Shown here piece by piece: positions 51,870 to 60,671 of a stretch of 64,000 nucleotides of DNA. How positions within the stretch are numbered: the stretch's first letter is position 1; each line of letters opens with the position of its first letter. Under the pieces are notes generated by a model that was given only the letters and a program-made list of their open reading frames with translations, did no database searches and had not been told where the DNA came from. The stretch comes from Oscillospiraceae bacterium (lineage in GTDB: Bacteria; Bacillota; Clostridia; Oscillospirales; Ruminococcaceae). The stretch is taken from NCBI GenBank assembly GCA_022508885.1, contig JAFLUG010000001.1, positions 18,861 through 82,860 on the forward strand, read 5' to 3'. The translations under genes were made by a program, and so were the position numbers.

Positions 51870-52409
51870 ATGAAATTCAAAAGAATCAACCTGATCATCG
51901 GGAAAAAACAGATCGCCATTGCTTCGCTTACAGTACTCTTAGGCGCGGCGGTCGCGGTAAATTTCATCGTTCAGAGCGGAAAAAAGAACATCGAACCTAC
52001 AGAAGAGGTCGGCGGAAACTACGGCGATGTTGAATATGTAGCTGATTATACCGCAAACTCCGACGCGTATTTTGCAAGCGCGAGGCTCGAAAAACAGCAG
52101 GCCCGTGACGAGGCGGCGCAGGTTCTGGCTGTTATGTATCAGGGCGGAGATATGACGCAGGATGAGCTGTTTACGACCAAAGCAAACGCTCAGAATCTGA
52201 GTCAGATAATAGCAAGCGAAAACGCAGTAGAAACAATGCTTAAGGCGCAGGGCTTTGAGGACGCTATCTGCTACATAACCGCAAACGGCGCGAACATAAT
52301 CGTAAAAACCGACGGTCTTGACGCGGCGGGAGCGGCTAAAATCAAATCCGCGCTGTTGTCAGAAGTCGAGGTAAGCGCGGATAAGATAACTATTGTAGAG
52401 GTTAAATGA
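51870..52409 (+). CDS. spoIIIAH: Stage III sporulation protein AH
   Basis: Docks with SpoIIQ across the intermembrane space to hold the engulfing membranes. The 179 residues have one membrane helix (about 15-33, IAIASLTVLLGAAVAVNFI), an acidic linker and a YscJ/FliF-like ring domain (about 75-179, LEKQQARDEAAQVLAVMYQG ... AKIKSALLSEVEVSADKITI). A strong AAGGAGA site precedes the ATG. It is last in the operon, with a terminator about 60 bases downstream. Confidence 0.93.
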   Translation: MKFKRINLIIGKKQIAIASLTVLLGAAVAVNFIVQSGKKNIEPTEEVGGNYGDVEYVADYTANSDAYFASARLEKQQARDEAAQVLAVMYQGGDMTQDELFTTKANAQNLSQIIASENAVETMLKAQGFEDAICYITANGANIIVKTDGLDAAGAAKIKSALLSEVEVSADKITIVEVK

Positions 52410-52469
52410 AAAAGAGCGTATACGCCTGCATTGGGAAACGGTCTGCACAGATAATTTTACAGCAAAGGT

Positions 52470-52508
52470 CTGCGGGAGAATTTTTCGGTTCTCCCGCAGT
52501 TTCTTTTG
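52470..52508 (+). terminator. Rho-independent terminator of the spoIIIA operon
   Basis: CTGCGGGAGAA pairs with TTCTCCCGCAG (11 bp, loop TTTTTCGG), followed by TTTCTTTT. Confidence 0.9.
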
Positions 52509-52627
52509 GCGGCGTATGATTCAGGTCTGTTCGTTTTTTATCCCGAACATCAGCCTTAACAGACCTGTAAACATTTTCGGACTTTTTACAACAACAACCT
52601 TCAAAACAAACAGCTCCTCTCACAGCC

Positions 52628-52804
52628 TCAGCAATGCTTCAGCAAAAATATTCCCAAAACAATAAGCAGTAACGCGATAATAAACAGCATGACTTTAAAC
52701 GAAAACAGCGAAATACATAAAACCGCTCCGACAAATGCCGCCGCCGCAAGAATAATCGCCGGTTTTCCTCCGTTTTTTCGTCTTCGCCTTTTCGGACAGC
52801 GCAT
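52628..52804 (-). CDS. Small two-helix membrane protein, unknown
   Basis: A 58-residue candidate: a Cys-Pro-Lys/Arg-rich N-terminus (MRCPKRRRRKNGG) followed by two hydrophobic stretches (PAIILAAAAFVGAVLCI and FKVMLFIIALLLIVLGIFLL). GAGGTG lies 6 bases before the ATG at 52804, which favours it over an upstream GTG. It is convergent with spoIIIAH and divergent from the yqhY-nusB operon. I do not recognise a family. Confidence 0.5.
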   Translation of the reverse strand: MRCPKRRRRKNGGKPAIILAAAAFVGAVLCISLFSFKVMLFIIALLLIVLGIFLLKHC

Positions 52805-52940
52805 ACCGTTCACCTCGCTTTCACTTCATAATATTCCGCAGAATTTTTTTTGTTACATCTACGCGTCATATCTCAGAAGGTCTGTGTTATTCAAGTTTAA
52901 AAAAGTTATTCATTTTTTTGAAAATATGAGAAAAAAATAC

Positions 52941-52969
52941 TTGTTAAATAAGTGCAATTGTGATATAAT
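52941..52969 (+). promoter_or_regulatory. Sigma-A promoter of the yqhY-nusB-xse-isp operon
   Basis: TTGTTA at 52941-52946, 17 bases, TATAAT at 52964-52969. Confidence 0.78.
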
Positions 52970-53019
52970 ATAAATTGGATATTTATTCAAACGGTATTGG
53001 GATAATTCGGAGGGAATTT

Positions 53020-53397
53020 ATGGAAAGAACCGGTAAGAACACAGCAGGAAGCATAAAGGTTTCAGAAAACGTGATAGTAAAGATCGCGAAAACAGCCGCG
53101 CTGGAGATAGACGGCGTAAGCTTCGCGCAGAATGACGCGGACGCGGCGATAGCAAGGCTTACGGGAAAGATTCCGGTAAGAGCTAAGACATTCGGCGAAA
53201 CGGCGGCGATAAAGCTTGATATTTTTATAGACGAGGGCGTAAACGCCGTAAAAGCCGCCGAGGCTGTTCAGAAGAGCGTTAAAAGCGCCGTTCAGAATAT
53301 GACTGGCTTTACGGTGACAAAGGTCGATGTTAAGGTTGCGGGAGTGAGCTTTAAAGACGGCGAGAATAACGCTGAGGTGAAAGATGGAGAAGCTTAA
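53020..53397 (+). CDS. yqhY: Asp23/Gls24 family envelope stress protein (YqhY type)
   Basis: A 125-residue Asp23-family protein (GSIKVSENVIVKIAKTAALEIDGV near the N-terminus, then AIKLDIFIDEGVNAVKAAEAVQ and MTGFTVTKVDVKVAGV). In Bacillus the gene lies next to nusB and the accBC genes and affects acetyl-CoA carboxylase activity. Start fixed at 53020 by GGAGGGAA; a longer reading begins only a few bases from the -10 box. It overlaps nusB by 14 bases. Confidence 0.9.
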   Translation: MERTGKNTAGSIKVSENVIVKIAKTAALEIDGVSFAQNDADAAIARLTGKIPVRAKTFGETAAIKLDIFIDEGVNAVKAAEAVQKSVKSAVQNMTGFTVTKVDVKVAGVSFKDGENNAEVKDGEA

Positions 53398-53803
53398 GAG
53401 AAGCGACGTCCGCGAGGGCGCGTTTCTGATTTTATATCAGACGCTTTTCGGGACGACTCCCGAGGAAATTGACGAGCTTAATACACAGGCGTTTGACCTC
53501 GCTAAAAACGAGCAGACGGACGAGCTTGTGCGCGGGGTTTTAGAGCACGACGAGGAACTTCTGCAAATAATTTCGAAGTATTCGAAAACGCGCTCTGTTT
53601 CGCGAATAGCGAAGGTGAATATCGTTATACTTAAGATCGCCGTTTATGAGATGAAATATTGCGAGAAAGTTCCGAATGCCGCGGCAATAAACGAGGCGAT
53701 AGAGCTTTCAAAGAAATATTCTCTGAAATCAGACAGCTCGTTTATAAACGGAATTTTAAATTCGTACATGCATGAGTCAGAGGGAAAAAATGCAGAACAG
53801 TAA
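53384..53803 (+). CDS. nusB: Transcription antitermination protein NusB
   Basis: With NusE it binds boxA RNA to prevent early termination, chiefly in rRNA operons. The 139-residue all-helical protein has REGAFLILYQTLFG at the start and the C-terminal pattern KVPNAAAINEAIELSKKYS...SFINGILNSY. It overlaps yqhY and xseA by 14 bases each, so the three are tightly coupled. Confidence 0.93.
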   Translation: MEKLKRSDVREGAFLILYQTLFGTTPEEIDELNTQAFDLAKNEQTDELVRGVLEHDEELLQIISKYSKTRSVSRIAKVNIVILKIAVYEMKYCEKVPNAAAINEAIELSKKYSLKSDSSFINGILNSYMHESEGKNAEQ

Positions 53804-54992
53804 GACGTTTGTCGTTACCCCGTCAAACGTAAACGGGCTGATATCAAGGCTGCTCAGACAGGACGCGAGACTGTTGAACCTTTCAGTCAGAGGGGAAATA
53901 ACAAACCTTAAGATCGCCTCTTCGGGGCATTGTTATTTCAGCCTTTCGGACGGCGTGTCAAAGCTGAGCGCGGCGATATGGCGAAATAATTTCGAGAGGC
54001 TTAAAATAAAGCTTGAAGAGGGCTTGAGCGTGATCTGCCACGGAAGCATCTCCGTTTACGAGCCCGGCGGAACATACAGCCTTTCCTGTGTGGATGTTGA
54101 GGTCGAGGGAGAGGGAGAGCAGTCTGCGGCGCTGGACGAGCTTGTGAAAAAGCTGAAGGCGGAGGGAGTCTTTGACCGCAAAAGACCGCTGCCCGAGTTT
54201 CCGGGAACGATAGCGGTAGTTACCTCGCCTACGGGCGCGGTCGTGCATGATATTGAAAAGACGCTTAAAAACCGCTTTCCTTGTGTGAAAATGCTGGTTA
54301 TCCCTGCCGTTGTACAGGGAGAGGACGCTCCGGACTCGATCGTTTACGGAATCGAATACGCTCAGAAGACCGACGCTGACGTAATTATATTCGGGCGCGG
54401 CGGCGGCGCGTCAGAGGATCTCAGCGCGTTCAATTCGGAAAAGGTCGCCCGGGCGGTTTTCGCGAGCAGGATACCTACAATAAGCGCGGTAGGTCACGAA
54501 ATCGACATAACAATTGCCGACCTTGCCGCGGACAAAACTGTCGCTACTCCTACGGCCGCGGCTGTGGCGGCTGTGCCGGACAAAGAAGAACTTAAGCTTC
54601 GGCTGAAGTCGCTCAGGTCCGCGCTTTCGGACAGGGTTGACGCGAAAATTACACAAAAGCAAAACAGGCTCAGCATGGTAAAGATTCGCGCGAATGAGCT
54701 TTTGAAACGTTGCTATAAAGAAAAGCATATAGGGCTTTACCATTCGGTACAGAGCATAAAGCGGCTTATGGAAAGGAAAATCGAGTTAGCCGAAGCCGAG
54801 CTTTTGAAGAACAGAGAGCTTATCTCCGCGCTTGATCCGCTTTCAATACTCAAACGAGGTTATTCGACGGTGAGGCTCGGAGAAAAAACGATAACGGACG
54901 CCAACGGGCTTAAAGCGGGAGATACGGTTGAGATACGCTTTGGCAGCGGAAGCGCAATGGCAGAGATAAAGGAAGTAAAAAATGGAGTTTAA
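53790..54992 (+). CDS. xseA: Exodeoxyribonuclease VII large subunit
   Basis: Single-strand DNA exonuclease. From the ATG at 53790 (GAGGGA six bases upstream) it has 400 residues: an N-terminal OB fold (LLNLSVRGEITNLKIASSGHCYFSLSD), the catalytic domain with AVVTSPTGAVVHDI, FGRGGGASEDLSAFN and GHEIDITIADLAADKTVATPTAAA, then a long coiled coil and C-terminal KRGYSTVR. It overlaps nusB by 14 bases and xseB by 11. Confidence 0.95.
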   Translation: MQNSKTFVVTPSNVNGLISRLLRQDARLLNLSVRGEITNLKIASSGHCYFSLSDGVSKLSAAIWRNNFERLKIKLEEGLSVICHGSISVYEPGGTYSLSCVDVEVEGEGEQSAALDELVKKLKAEGVFDRKRPLPEFPGTIAVVTSPTGAVVHDIEKTLKNRFPCVKMLVIPAVVQGEDAPDSIVYGIEYAQKTDADVIIFGRGGGASEDLSAFNSEKVARAVFASRIPTISAVGHEIDITIADLAADKTVATPTAAAVAAVPDKEELKLRLKSLRSALSDRVDAKITQKQNRLSMVKIRANELLKRCYKEKHIGLYHSVQSIKRLMERKIELAEAELLKNRELISALDPLSILKRGYSTVRLGEKTITDANGLKAGDTVEIRFGSGSAMAEIKEVKNGV

Positions 54993-55176
54993 TTTTGAAA
55001 AGGCTATGGGCAGGCTTACGGAGATTTCCGAGCTGATGGCTGAAGATGATCTACCGCTCGATGAATGTATGGCGCTTTATAACGAGGCGGCCGAGCTGGC
55101 GGGAAAATGCGAGATCTATCTTGAACAAGCCAAGTTTGTGGTGGAGCAGACGGAAATGAAGGCAAGCGCGCAATGA
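54982..55176 (+). CDS. xseB: Exodeoxyribonuclease VII small subunit
   Basis: A 64-residue helical protein that forms the regulatory subunits on XseA. FEKAMGRLTEISELMAEDDLPLDECMALYNEA is the typical XseB sequence. Start overlaps the xseA end by 11 bases, and its stop overlaps ispA by four bases. Confidence 0.93.
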   Translation: MEFNFEKAMGRLTEISELMAEDDLPLDECMALYNEAAELAGKCEIYLEQAKFVVEQTEMKASAQ

Positions 55177-56060
55177 ACGTAAAAGAACAGCTTGAAGAAT
55201 ACGCGCAGATGACCGAGGAGGCGCTCGAAAGGTATATTCCGAGCACAGACTGTCTGCAAAAGTCCGTTATAGAGGCGGCGCGCTACAGTTTGTCCGCGGG
55301 CGGAAAGCGTATAAGACCCGCGCTTGTCATGGAGTTCTGCAGGGTCTGCGGCGGTGAGCCTGAAACGGCTCTGCCGGTTGCGTGCGCTATCGAGATGATG
55401 CATACGTTTTCACTTATACACGACGACCTTCCGTGTATGGACAACGACGACCTGCGCCGCGGAAAGCCTTCCTGTCATAAGGCTTTCGGAGAGGCTACGG
55501 CGCTTCTCGCGGGGGACGCGCTGGCTATAATGCCGTTTGAGATAATAGCAAAAGCGGGGCTTAAGAAAACAATTTCCGAAAACGCCGCGCTTAAAATTTC
55601 CGTTATGCTCGGAGAGCTCGCGGGCTTTGGCGGAATGATAGGTGGACAGACTATCGATCTTGAAAACGAACACAAACAGCCGCCCGTGGCGGAAATTCTC
55701 GAAATGTACAGAATGAAAACGGGCGCGCTGCTTGAGTTTTGCTGTAAGGCGGGGTGCGTAGCGGCAGACGCGGGAGCAAAAGAACAGCTTGCCGCCGGAA
55801 GCTTCGGACAGCGCTTAGGTCTTGCCTTTCAGATCACGGACGATATTCTCGACATAACATCCGATGAAAAGACTTTAGGAAAGCCGATAGGAAGCGACCG
55901 CGAAAATGAAAAGTATACCTATGTTTCCGCCGTCGGTCTTGACAAGGCAAAAGAGCGCGTAAATACACTGACGGCTCAGGCAAAGGAAATGCTTTCGGAC
56001 TTTTCGGATACGGAATTTCTGTCGGAACTTGCGGATATGCTTTCAAAAAGAAATAATTAG
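55173..56060 (+). CDS. ispA: Farnesyl diphosphate synthase (polyprenyl synthase family)
   Basis: Chain-elongates isopentenyl diphosphate to C15 (possibly C20) prenyl diphosphate. The 295-residue all-helical protein has the first Asp-rich motif DDLPCMDNDDLRRG, the second DDILD, and GGKRIRPAL near residue 44. The two residues before the first motif (Ile-His) resemble bacterial farnesyl synthases. It lies upstream of dxs, so both ends of isoprenoid supply are in one operon. Confidence 0.93.
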   Translation: MNVKEQLEEYAQMTEEALERYIPSTDCLQKSVIEAARYSLSAGGKRIRPALVMEFCRVCGGEPETALPVACAIEMMHTFSLIHDDLPCMDNDDLRRGKPSCHKAFGEATALLAGDALAIMPFEIIAKAGLKKTISENAALKISVMLGELAGFGGMIGGQTIDLENEHKQPPVAEILEMYRMKTGALLEFCCKAGCVAADAGAKEQLAAGSFGQRLGLAFQITDDILDITSDEKTLGKPIGSDRENEKYTYVSAVGLDKAKERVNTLTAQAKEMLSDFSDTEFLSELADMLSKRNN

Positions 56061-56076
56061 GACAGGGGGTAAAAAG

Positions 56077-56571
56077 ATGCTGAAAATTCTTATGATAAAC
56101 CCCATTATTTCCGTAGGACTGATCTCATGGCTTGCGGCGCAGATACTTAAAACCATACATTATTCGGTAAAATACAAAACGTTTAATCCCGAGCGCATTA
56201 CGGGCGCGGGAGGAATGCCCTCGTCGCATTCGTCGCTGGTCGTGTCTGTTATGATATACACGCTGAGATTAAAGGGCTTTGAAAGCTCGGAATTCGCGTT
56301 TGCCGTGCTGCTTGCCGGAATAGTTATCTACGACGCTATGAGCGTGAGATATAACGCGGGACTTCACGCAAAGGAGCTTAACAAGCTGAGAAGAATAGTA
56401 GACGAGCTTGACGATGAGATAACCGCCCTCAGCGGAATCGACGAGGACTCGGATATCGACGAGATAGTAAACCAAAAGGATCTTAAGGAGTTTCTCGGAC
56501 ACACTCCGATAGAGGTCCTTGCGGGTTCGCTTCTGGGAATAATAATATCTATGGCTTTTCCGCTTCCGTGA
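56077..56571 (+). CDS. yuiD: Divergent PAP2-family membrane protein (DUF212, YuiD type)
   Basis: A 164-residue membrane protein with the DUF212 pattern: QILKTIHYSVKYKTFNPERITGAGGMPSSHSS (the GGMPSSHS motif resembles the acid phosphatase active site) and VIYDAMSVRYNAGLHA. Four hydrophobic segments are visible. Role unknown; the family is related to vanadium haloperoxidases and PAP2 phosphatases. GGGGG lies before the ATG at 56077. Between ispA and dxs it could act on isoprenoid phosphates, which is speculation. Confidence 0.88.
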   Translation: MLKILMINPIISVGLISWLAAQILKTIHYSVKYKTFNPERITGAGGMPSSHSSLVVSVMIYTLRLKGFESSEFAFAVLLAGIVIYDAMSVRYNAGLHAKELNKLRRIVDELDDEITALSGIDEDSDIDEIVNQKDLKEFLGHTPIEVLAGSLLGIIISMAFPLP

Positions 56572-56605
56572 CCACACTTTTCAAAAAACATTTCGGGAGG
56601 ATAAC

Positions 56606-58471
56606 GTGTATCTTTCAGACGACATAAATCACGACAAGATCTCTAAAATGACCGTTTCACAGCTCAAACAGCTATGCAGGGAACTGCGAGGCTGTATCCT
56701 GCATACTACAATGAAAAACGGCGGGCACCTTTCCTCAAACCTTGGCACGGTGGAGCTGACTGTTGCTTTGCACAGTGTGTTTGACGTATACGGCGGAGAT
56801 AAGATACTCTGGGACGTAGGACATCAATCCTATGCCCATAAGCTTCTTACAGGAAGATATTCGCGCTTTGAGTCCCTTAGAAAAAAGGACGGGCTTTCGG
56901 GCTTTCAAAGGCACTCGGAAAGCGACGCGGACGCGTTTGTTTCGGGACACAGCAGTACCTCGGTGTCTGCCGCTTACGGAATTTCCGAGGCTATGCGGCA
57001 TAAAGGCGAAAGCGGCGCTGTGGCGGCGGTTGTCGGAGACGGCGCGCTTACGGGCGGAATGGTTTACGAAGCGCTCAATAACGCGGGAAAGACCGCGTCA
57101 AATCTTACATTGGTGCTTAATGACAACGCCATGTCCATAAGCAAGAACAAAGGGGCGCTCGCGCGGTATCTCGCTCATATACGTTCTACAAAAAAGTATT
57201 ACAGAGCAAAGGAGCACGTTAAAACTGCTCTTTCAGCCATTCCTGTCGTAGGAAAGCCGATAGAGGAAATGATCACGGACGTAAAGCGGCTTCTAAAGCA
57301 ATCGCTTTACGACAGCAGCAACCTGTTTGAAAATCTCGGCTTTACCTATATCGGTCCTGTAAACGGGCATGACCTTGAGGATCTTATAGAGGCGCTTTCC
57401 GTCGCGAAATACGTAAACCGTCCATGTATCGTACACGTTTTCACCAAAAAGGGAAAGGGCTTTAAACCCGCCGAGGAAAACCCGGGAAAATATCACGCGA
57501 TAAGCAAAGGCGGAGCCGCGGTCGAGTACAATTCGGACGAGTTTTTTGCTCCGAGGACATATTCCGAGGCGTTTGGGCAGGAGCTTGCGAGAATAGGTAA
57601 AAACGACAGGCGGATTTGCGCTATCACCGCGGCGATGAAATACGCTGTGGGGCTTAATTATTTCAAAGACTTCTTTCCCGCGCGGTTTTATGACGCGGGA
57701 ATTGCCGAACAGCACAGTGTGACCTTTGCGGCGGGACTTTCCGCGGGCGGGATGCTGCCGGTATTCGCGGTATATTCCACGTTTTTGCAGCGCGGCTTTG
57801 ACCAGATACTGCACGACTGCGCAATTGAAAATACGCATATCACGCTTGCTATAGACAGGGCGGGGTTTGTCGGAGAGGACGGCGAAACGCATCAGGGAAT
57901 TTTCGATGTTCCGATGCTGAGATCGATACCAAATACGACAATTTTCGCTCCCGCGTCTTTTGATGAGTTTCGCGGATGTCTCAGAAGTGCAATCTACGAC
58001 ACTGAGGGAGTCGCGGCGGTACGTTATCCGAAGGGCGGCGAGTTTACGAAAACGGAAATTTCCGAGAGTGGCAGACAAGCGTTACAGCCGGCCGGAGATT
58101 ATTTCTATTCAGGAAAAAACAGCGCTGTGCTTGCGGTTACTTACGGCAGAATTTCACTTAACTGCGCTGTTGCGTGTGAAAAATCCAAGGCGGATCTTCT
58201 GCGGCTTGTAAGGATAAATCCTCTGCCGGACGGAGTCATAGAAATTGCGGGGAAATACGACAGGGTCGTGTTTTTCGAGGAAGGCTCAAAAAGCGGCGGA
58301 GTCGGCGAAAATCTCGCCGTAAAGCTTATGGACGCAGAATGTAATACAAAGGTCGAAATTGTCGCGGTAAGCGGAGAGTTTGTTCCCGCGGCGACGGTAG
58401 AAGAGCAGTTTGAGATGTACGGCTTATCGGAAAGCCGGATGACCGAAAAGCTGCGTAATAACGCGTATTGA
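56606..58471 (+). CDS. dxs: 1-deoxy-D-xylulose-5-phosphate synthase
   Basis: Thiamine diphosphate enzyme joining pyruvate and glyceraldehyde 3-phosphate, the first step of the MEP isoprenoid route. The 621 residues start with GTG at 56606 after GGGAGG. Visible motifs: GGHLSSNLGTVEL, WDVGHQSYAHKLLTGR, VGDGALTGGM (cofactor), YIGPVNGHD, the middle-domain DAGIAEQHSVTFAAGLS and the late RYPKGG. All are intact. Confidence 0.96.
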   Translation: MYLSDDINHDKISKMTVSQLKQLCRELRGCILHTTMKNGGHLSSNLGTVELTVALHSVFDVYGGDKILWDVGHQSYAHKLLTGRYSRFESLRKKDGLSGFQRHSESDADAFVSGHSSTSVSAAYGISEAMRHKGESGAVAAVVGDGALTGGMVYEALNNAGKTASNLTLVLNDNAMSISKNKGALARYLAHIRSTKKYYRAKEHVKTALSAIPVVGKPIEEMITDVKRLLKQSLYDSSNLFENLGFTYIGPVNGHDLEDLIEALSVAKYVNRPCIVHVFTKKGKGFKPAEENPGKYHAISKGGAAVEYNSDEFFAPRTYSEAFGQELARIGKNDRRICAITAAMKYAVGLNYFKDFFPARFYDAGIAEQHSVTFAAGLSAGGMLPVFAVYSTFLQRGFDQILHDCAIENTHITLAIDRAGFVGEDGETHQGIFDVPMLRSIPNTTIFAPASFDEFRGCLRSAIYDTEGVAAVRYPKGGEFTKTEISESGRQALQPAGDYFYSGKNSAVLAVTYGRISLNCAVACEKSKADLLRLVRINPLPDGVIEIAGKYDRVVFFEEGSKSGGVGENLAVKLMDAECNTKVEIVAVSGEFVPAATVEEQFEMYGLSESRMTEKLRNNAY

Positions 58472-58487
58472 AACAAAGGAATTAGAT

Positions 58488-59216
58488 ATGCGGCTTGACG
58501 TATATTTGGCAGAGCGCGGATTTTGCGCGAGCAGAACCGCCGCCGCTCGTCTTATAGAAGCGGGCGGGGCTTCGGTAAACGGAAAAACAGCGAAAAAGCC
58601 CTCACTTTCGGTAAGCGAAGATGATGAGATTTCAGTTATTGAGGAAAAACAGCTTAAATATGTCGGGCGCGGAGGGCTTAAGCTCGAGCGCGCGATAGAG
58701 GTGTTTAGAATTGGTTTAAGCGGTAAGATCTGCATTGATGTGGGTGCTTCCACGGGCGGCTTTACTGACTGTATGCTGCAAAACGGAGCGGAAAGGGTCT
58801 ACGCGGTAGATGTCGGAACAGCCCAGCTTGCCGAAAAGCTGAAAAATGACCCGCGGGTCATTTCACTCGAGCAGACCGATGTCCGTGAGTTTTCGCTTGA
58901 ACAGCCAGCGGATTTTATTGGCGCGGACACGTCTTTTATCTCGCAAAAGCTGATTTTGCCGCATATTTTCCGTCTGCTGAAAAACGGCGGAGAGGCGGTC
59001 GTGCTGATAAAGCCGCAGTTTGAGGTAGGCAAGAAAAGCCTGCTTACAAAAAAAGGCATAGTGCGTGATGAAGGGTTGAGGCTTAAAATTGTTGAAGAGG
59101 TCAAGGCGTTTGCAAAGCAGTGCGGATTTGAGTGCATCGGCTGTGAGACTTCACCTATAAAGGGCGGAGACGGGAATATCGAATATCTTCTTGGACTGAG
59201 AAAGGACAAAATATGA
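58488..59216 (+). CDS. tlyA: TlyA-family rRNA 2'-O-methyltransferase
   Basis: The 242-residue protein has an N-terminal S4 RNA-binding domain (1-60, RLDVYLAERGFCASRTAAARLIEAG) and an FtsJ-like methyltransferase domain with SAM motif CIDVGASTGGFTDC (near 83-96) and VDVGTAQLAEKL. TlyA methylates ribosomal RNA in Mycobacterium and affects capreomycin sensitivity; in Bacillota it often lies between dxs and argR/recN as here. It overlaps nadK by four bases. Confidence 0.93.
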   Translation: MRLDVYLAERGFCASRTAAARLIEAGGASVNGKTAKKPSLSVSEDDEISVIEEKQLKYVGRGGLKLERAIEVFRIGLSGKICIDVGASTGGFTDCMLQNGAERVYAVDVGTAQLAEKLKNDPRVISLEQTDVREFSLEQPADFIGADTSFISQKLILPHIFRLLKNGGEAVVLIKPQFEVGKKSLLTKKGIVRDEGLRLKIVEEVKAFAKQCGFECIGCETSPIKGGDGNIEYLLGLRKDKI

Positions 59217-60061
59217 AGGTTTTAATTGTATTCAATCAGGGAAAAACGGGAGCTGCGACGCAGTCGCACAAGATCGCCCAGTTTCTGATAGCCGAGGGTA
59301 TCACACCCTGCATTTTCGGTGAGAACACTCTTTTCGCCGAAAAGGTCGGCGCGGAGGTGGTAGAGTCGCCCGAAGGCTGCGATTATATGATAACGGTCGG
59401 CGGCGACGGTACAATACTGCGCTGGGGAAAGGTCGCGGCTGAGTACGGTATCCCGCTGCTCGGAGTGAATTTCGGCAGGCTCGGTTTTATGGCTACGGTA
59501 GAGTCGGAGGATATCTGGAAAATTCCCGATATTTTAAAGGCGAATCTCACAGTAACGCCGCGAATGATGCTTGACTGCAAGCTTATCCGCGACGGCGAGG
59601 TCATCTTCTCGGAAAAGGTTTTAAACGATGTCACTATTTCCCGAAGCAGCCGCTCGAGACTTCCCGAGTATGTTATAAACTGCGGCGAGAGCGAGGTTAC
59701 GCGCGTGAGAGCCGACGGAGTTATTTTAAGCTCGCCCACAGGTTCTACGGCTTATTCCCTTGCGGCAGGAGGACCGATAATCTCTCCCGATATGGAGTGC
59801 ATTGAGTTTACGGCGCTTTGTCCGCATACTCTCTTTAACCGCACTATGATCTTTTCCACGAAGAAAAAGGTTACGGCGCGGGTTTGCCACTACGGCGACA
59901 GCACAGCGACGATCTCCGCGGACGGGGGCGCGGCAGTGCCGTTTTTCGAGGGCGACGTCCTTCAGCTTACCCGTGCGGAAAAAGACCTGCTATTGATAGA
60001 AACGGGCGAGGGCTTCTACGGGGTTATTCACAACAAGTTATTAACGCCGATAAAGGATTAA
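59213..60061 (+). CDS. nadK: NAD kinase
   Basis: Phosphorylates NAD+ to NADP+. The 282-residue protein has the diagnostic GGDGT (63-67, Asp65 catalytic) in ITVGGDGTILRWG, GVNFGRLGFMATVE, and the second motif SPTGSTAYSLAAGGPI. LNDV stands in place of the common LNEV of the NAD-binding motif, a mild change. It overlaps tlyA by four bases; the TAA stop is directly followed by family B repeat copy 2. Confidence 0.94.
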   Translation: MKVLIVFNQGKTGAATQSHKIAQFLIAEGITPCIFGENTLFAEKVGAEVVESPEGCDYMITVGGDGTILRWGKVAAEYGIPLLGVNFGRLGFMATVESEDIWKIPDILKANLTVTPRMMLDCKLIRDGEVIFSEKVLNDVTISRSSRSRLPEYVINCGESEVTRVRADGVILSSPTGSTAYSLAAGGPIISPDMECIEFTALCPHTLFNRTMIFSTKKKVTARVCHYGDSTATISADGGAAVPFFEGDVLQLTRAEKDLLLIETGEGFYGVIHNKLLTPIKD

Positions 60062-60166
60062 CAGACTGCCAATAAACCCTCATCTGCTTTGTCAGCCTCA
60101 CCACGGCAACCATTAAGGTTAGCCGTGGTAAGGCTTCCTAACATCTGAGGGCTTCTTGACAGTCTG
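60062..60166. repeat. Family B structured repeat, copy 2
   Basis: Starts at the first base after the nadK stop. Outer arms CAGACTG (60062-60068) / CAGTCTG (60160-60166) and CCCTCA / TGAGGG are shared with copy 1. The interior is a longer hairpin: GCCT/AGGC, then CCACGGC (60101-60107) / GCCGTGG (60122-60128), then AACC/GGTT with loop ATTAA. No U-run, so not a standard terminator. Confidence 0.85.
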
Positions 60167-60209
60167 TAAGTATACAATTGAATTGAATAGTGGTTAACAG
60201 GGAGCGAAT

Positions 60210-60656
60210 ATGAAAAAGAAAGCGCGCCAGCTTCTGATAATGGAGATAATTTCGCAAAACGAAGTAGAAACGCAGAATCAGCTTATGGAGCTTTTGCGCG
60301 AGCGCGGCGTTGAGACCGCGCAGGCGACACTGTCGCGGGATATCGCGGAGCTGCGTATTGAAAAGTGTATGTCCGAAAGCGGAGTTTCGCGCTATTTTTC
60401 GGGAATTTCACAGGACGAGCTTACGTACAGCGAGATTTTTGCTCAGTCGGTCGTGTCGGTGGATTACGCGTCGAATATTGTCGTTATGAAATGTCACGCG
60501 GGAATGGCTAACGCGGCGTGTAAGGTAGTGGACGAGCGGAAGATAGGCTCGGTCATGGGAACGATAGCGGGCGACGACACGGTTTTTATCCTCACAAGGA
60601 CCGAAAATCACGCGAAGGCGCTGTCGATTCAGCTTGCGAGAATGATGCACAGATAG
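60210..60656 (+). CDS. argR: Arginine repressor ArgR
   Basis: Hexameric regulator of arginine metabolism. The 148-residue protein has the winged helix (about 1-70, with QAQATLSRDIAELR-type recognition segment) and the oligomerisation/arginine-binding domain with GTIAGDDTVFIL near the C-terminus. AGGGAG precedes the ATG. In Bacillota argR sits with recN downstream of dxs/tlyA/nadK, as here. Confidence 0.94.
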   Translation: MKKKARQLLIMEIISQNEVETQNQLMELLRERGVETAQATLSRDIAELRIEKCMSESGVSRYFSGISQDELTYSEIFAQSVVSVDYASNIVVMKCHAGMANAACKVVDERKIGSVMGTIAGDDTVFILTRTENHAKALSIQLARMMHR

Positions 60657-60671
60657 TGTTTTGGAGCAGTA

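Noticed and set aside
52402-52623. 73-codon minus-strand frame next to spoIIIAH
   Set aside because: It covers the spoIIIA terminator hairpin, has odd Cys runs and no good ribosome site.
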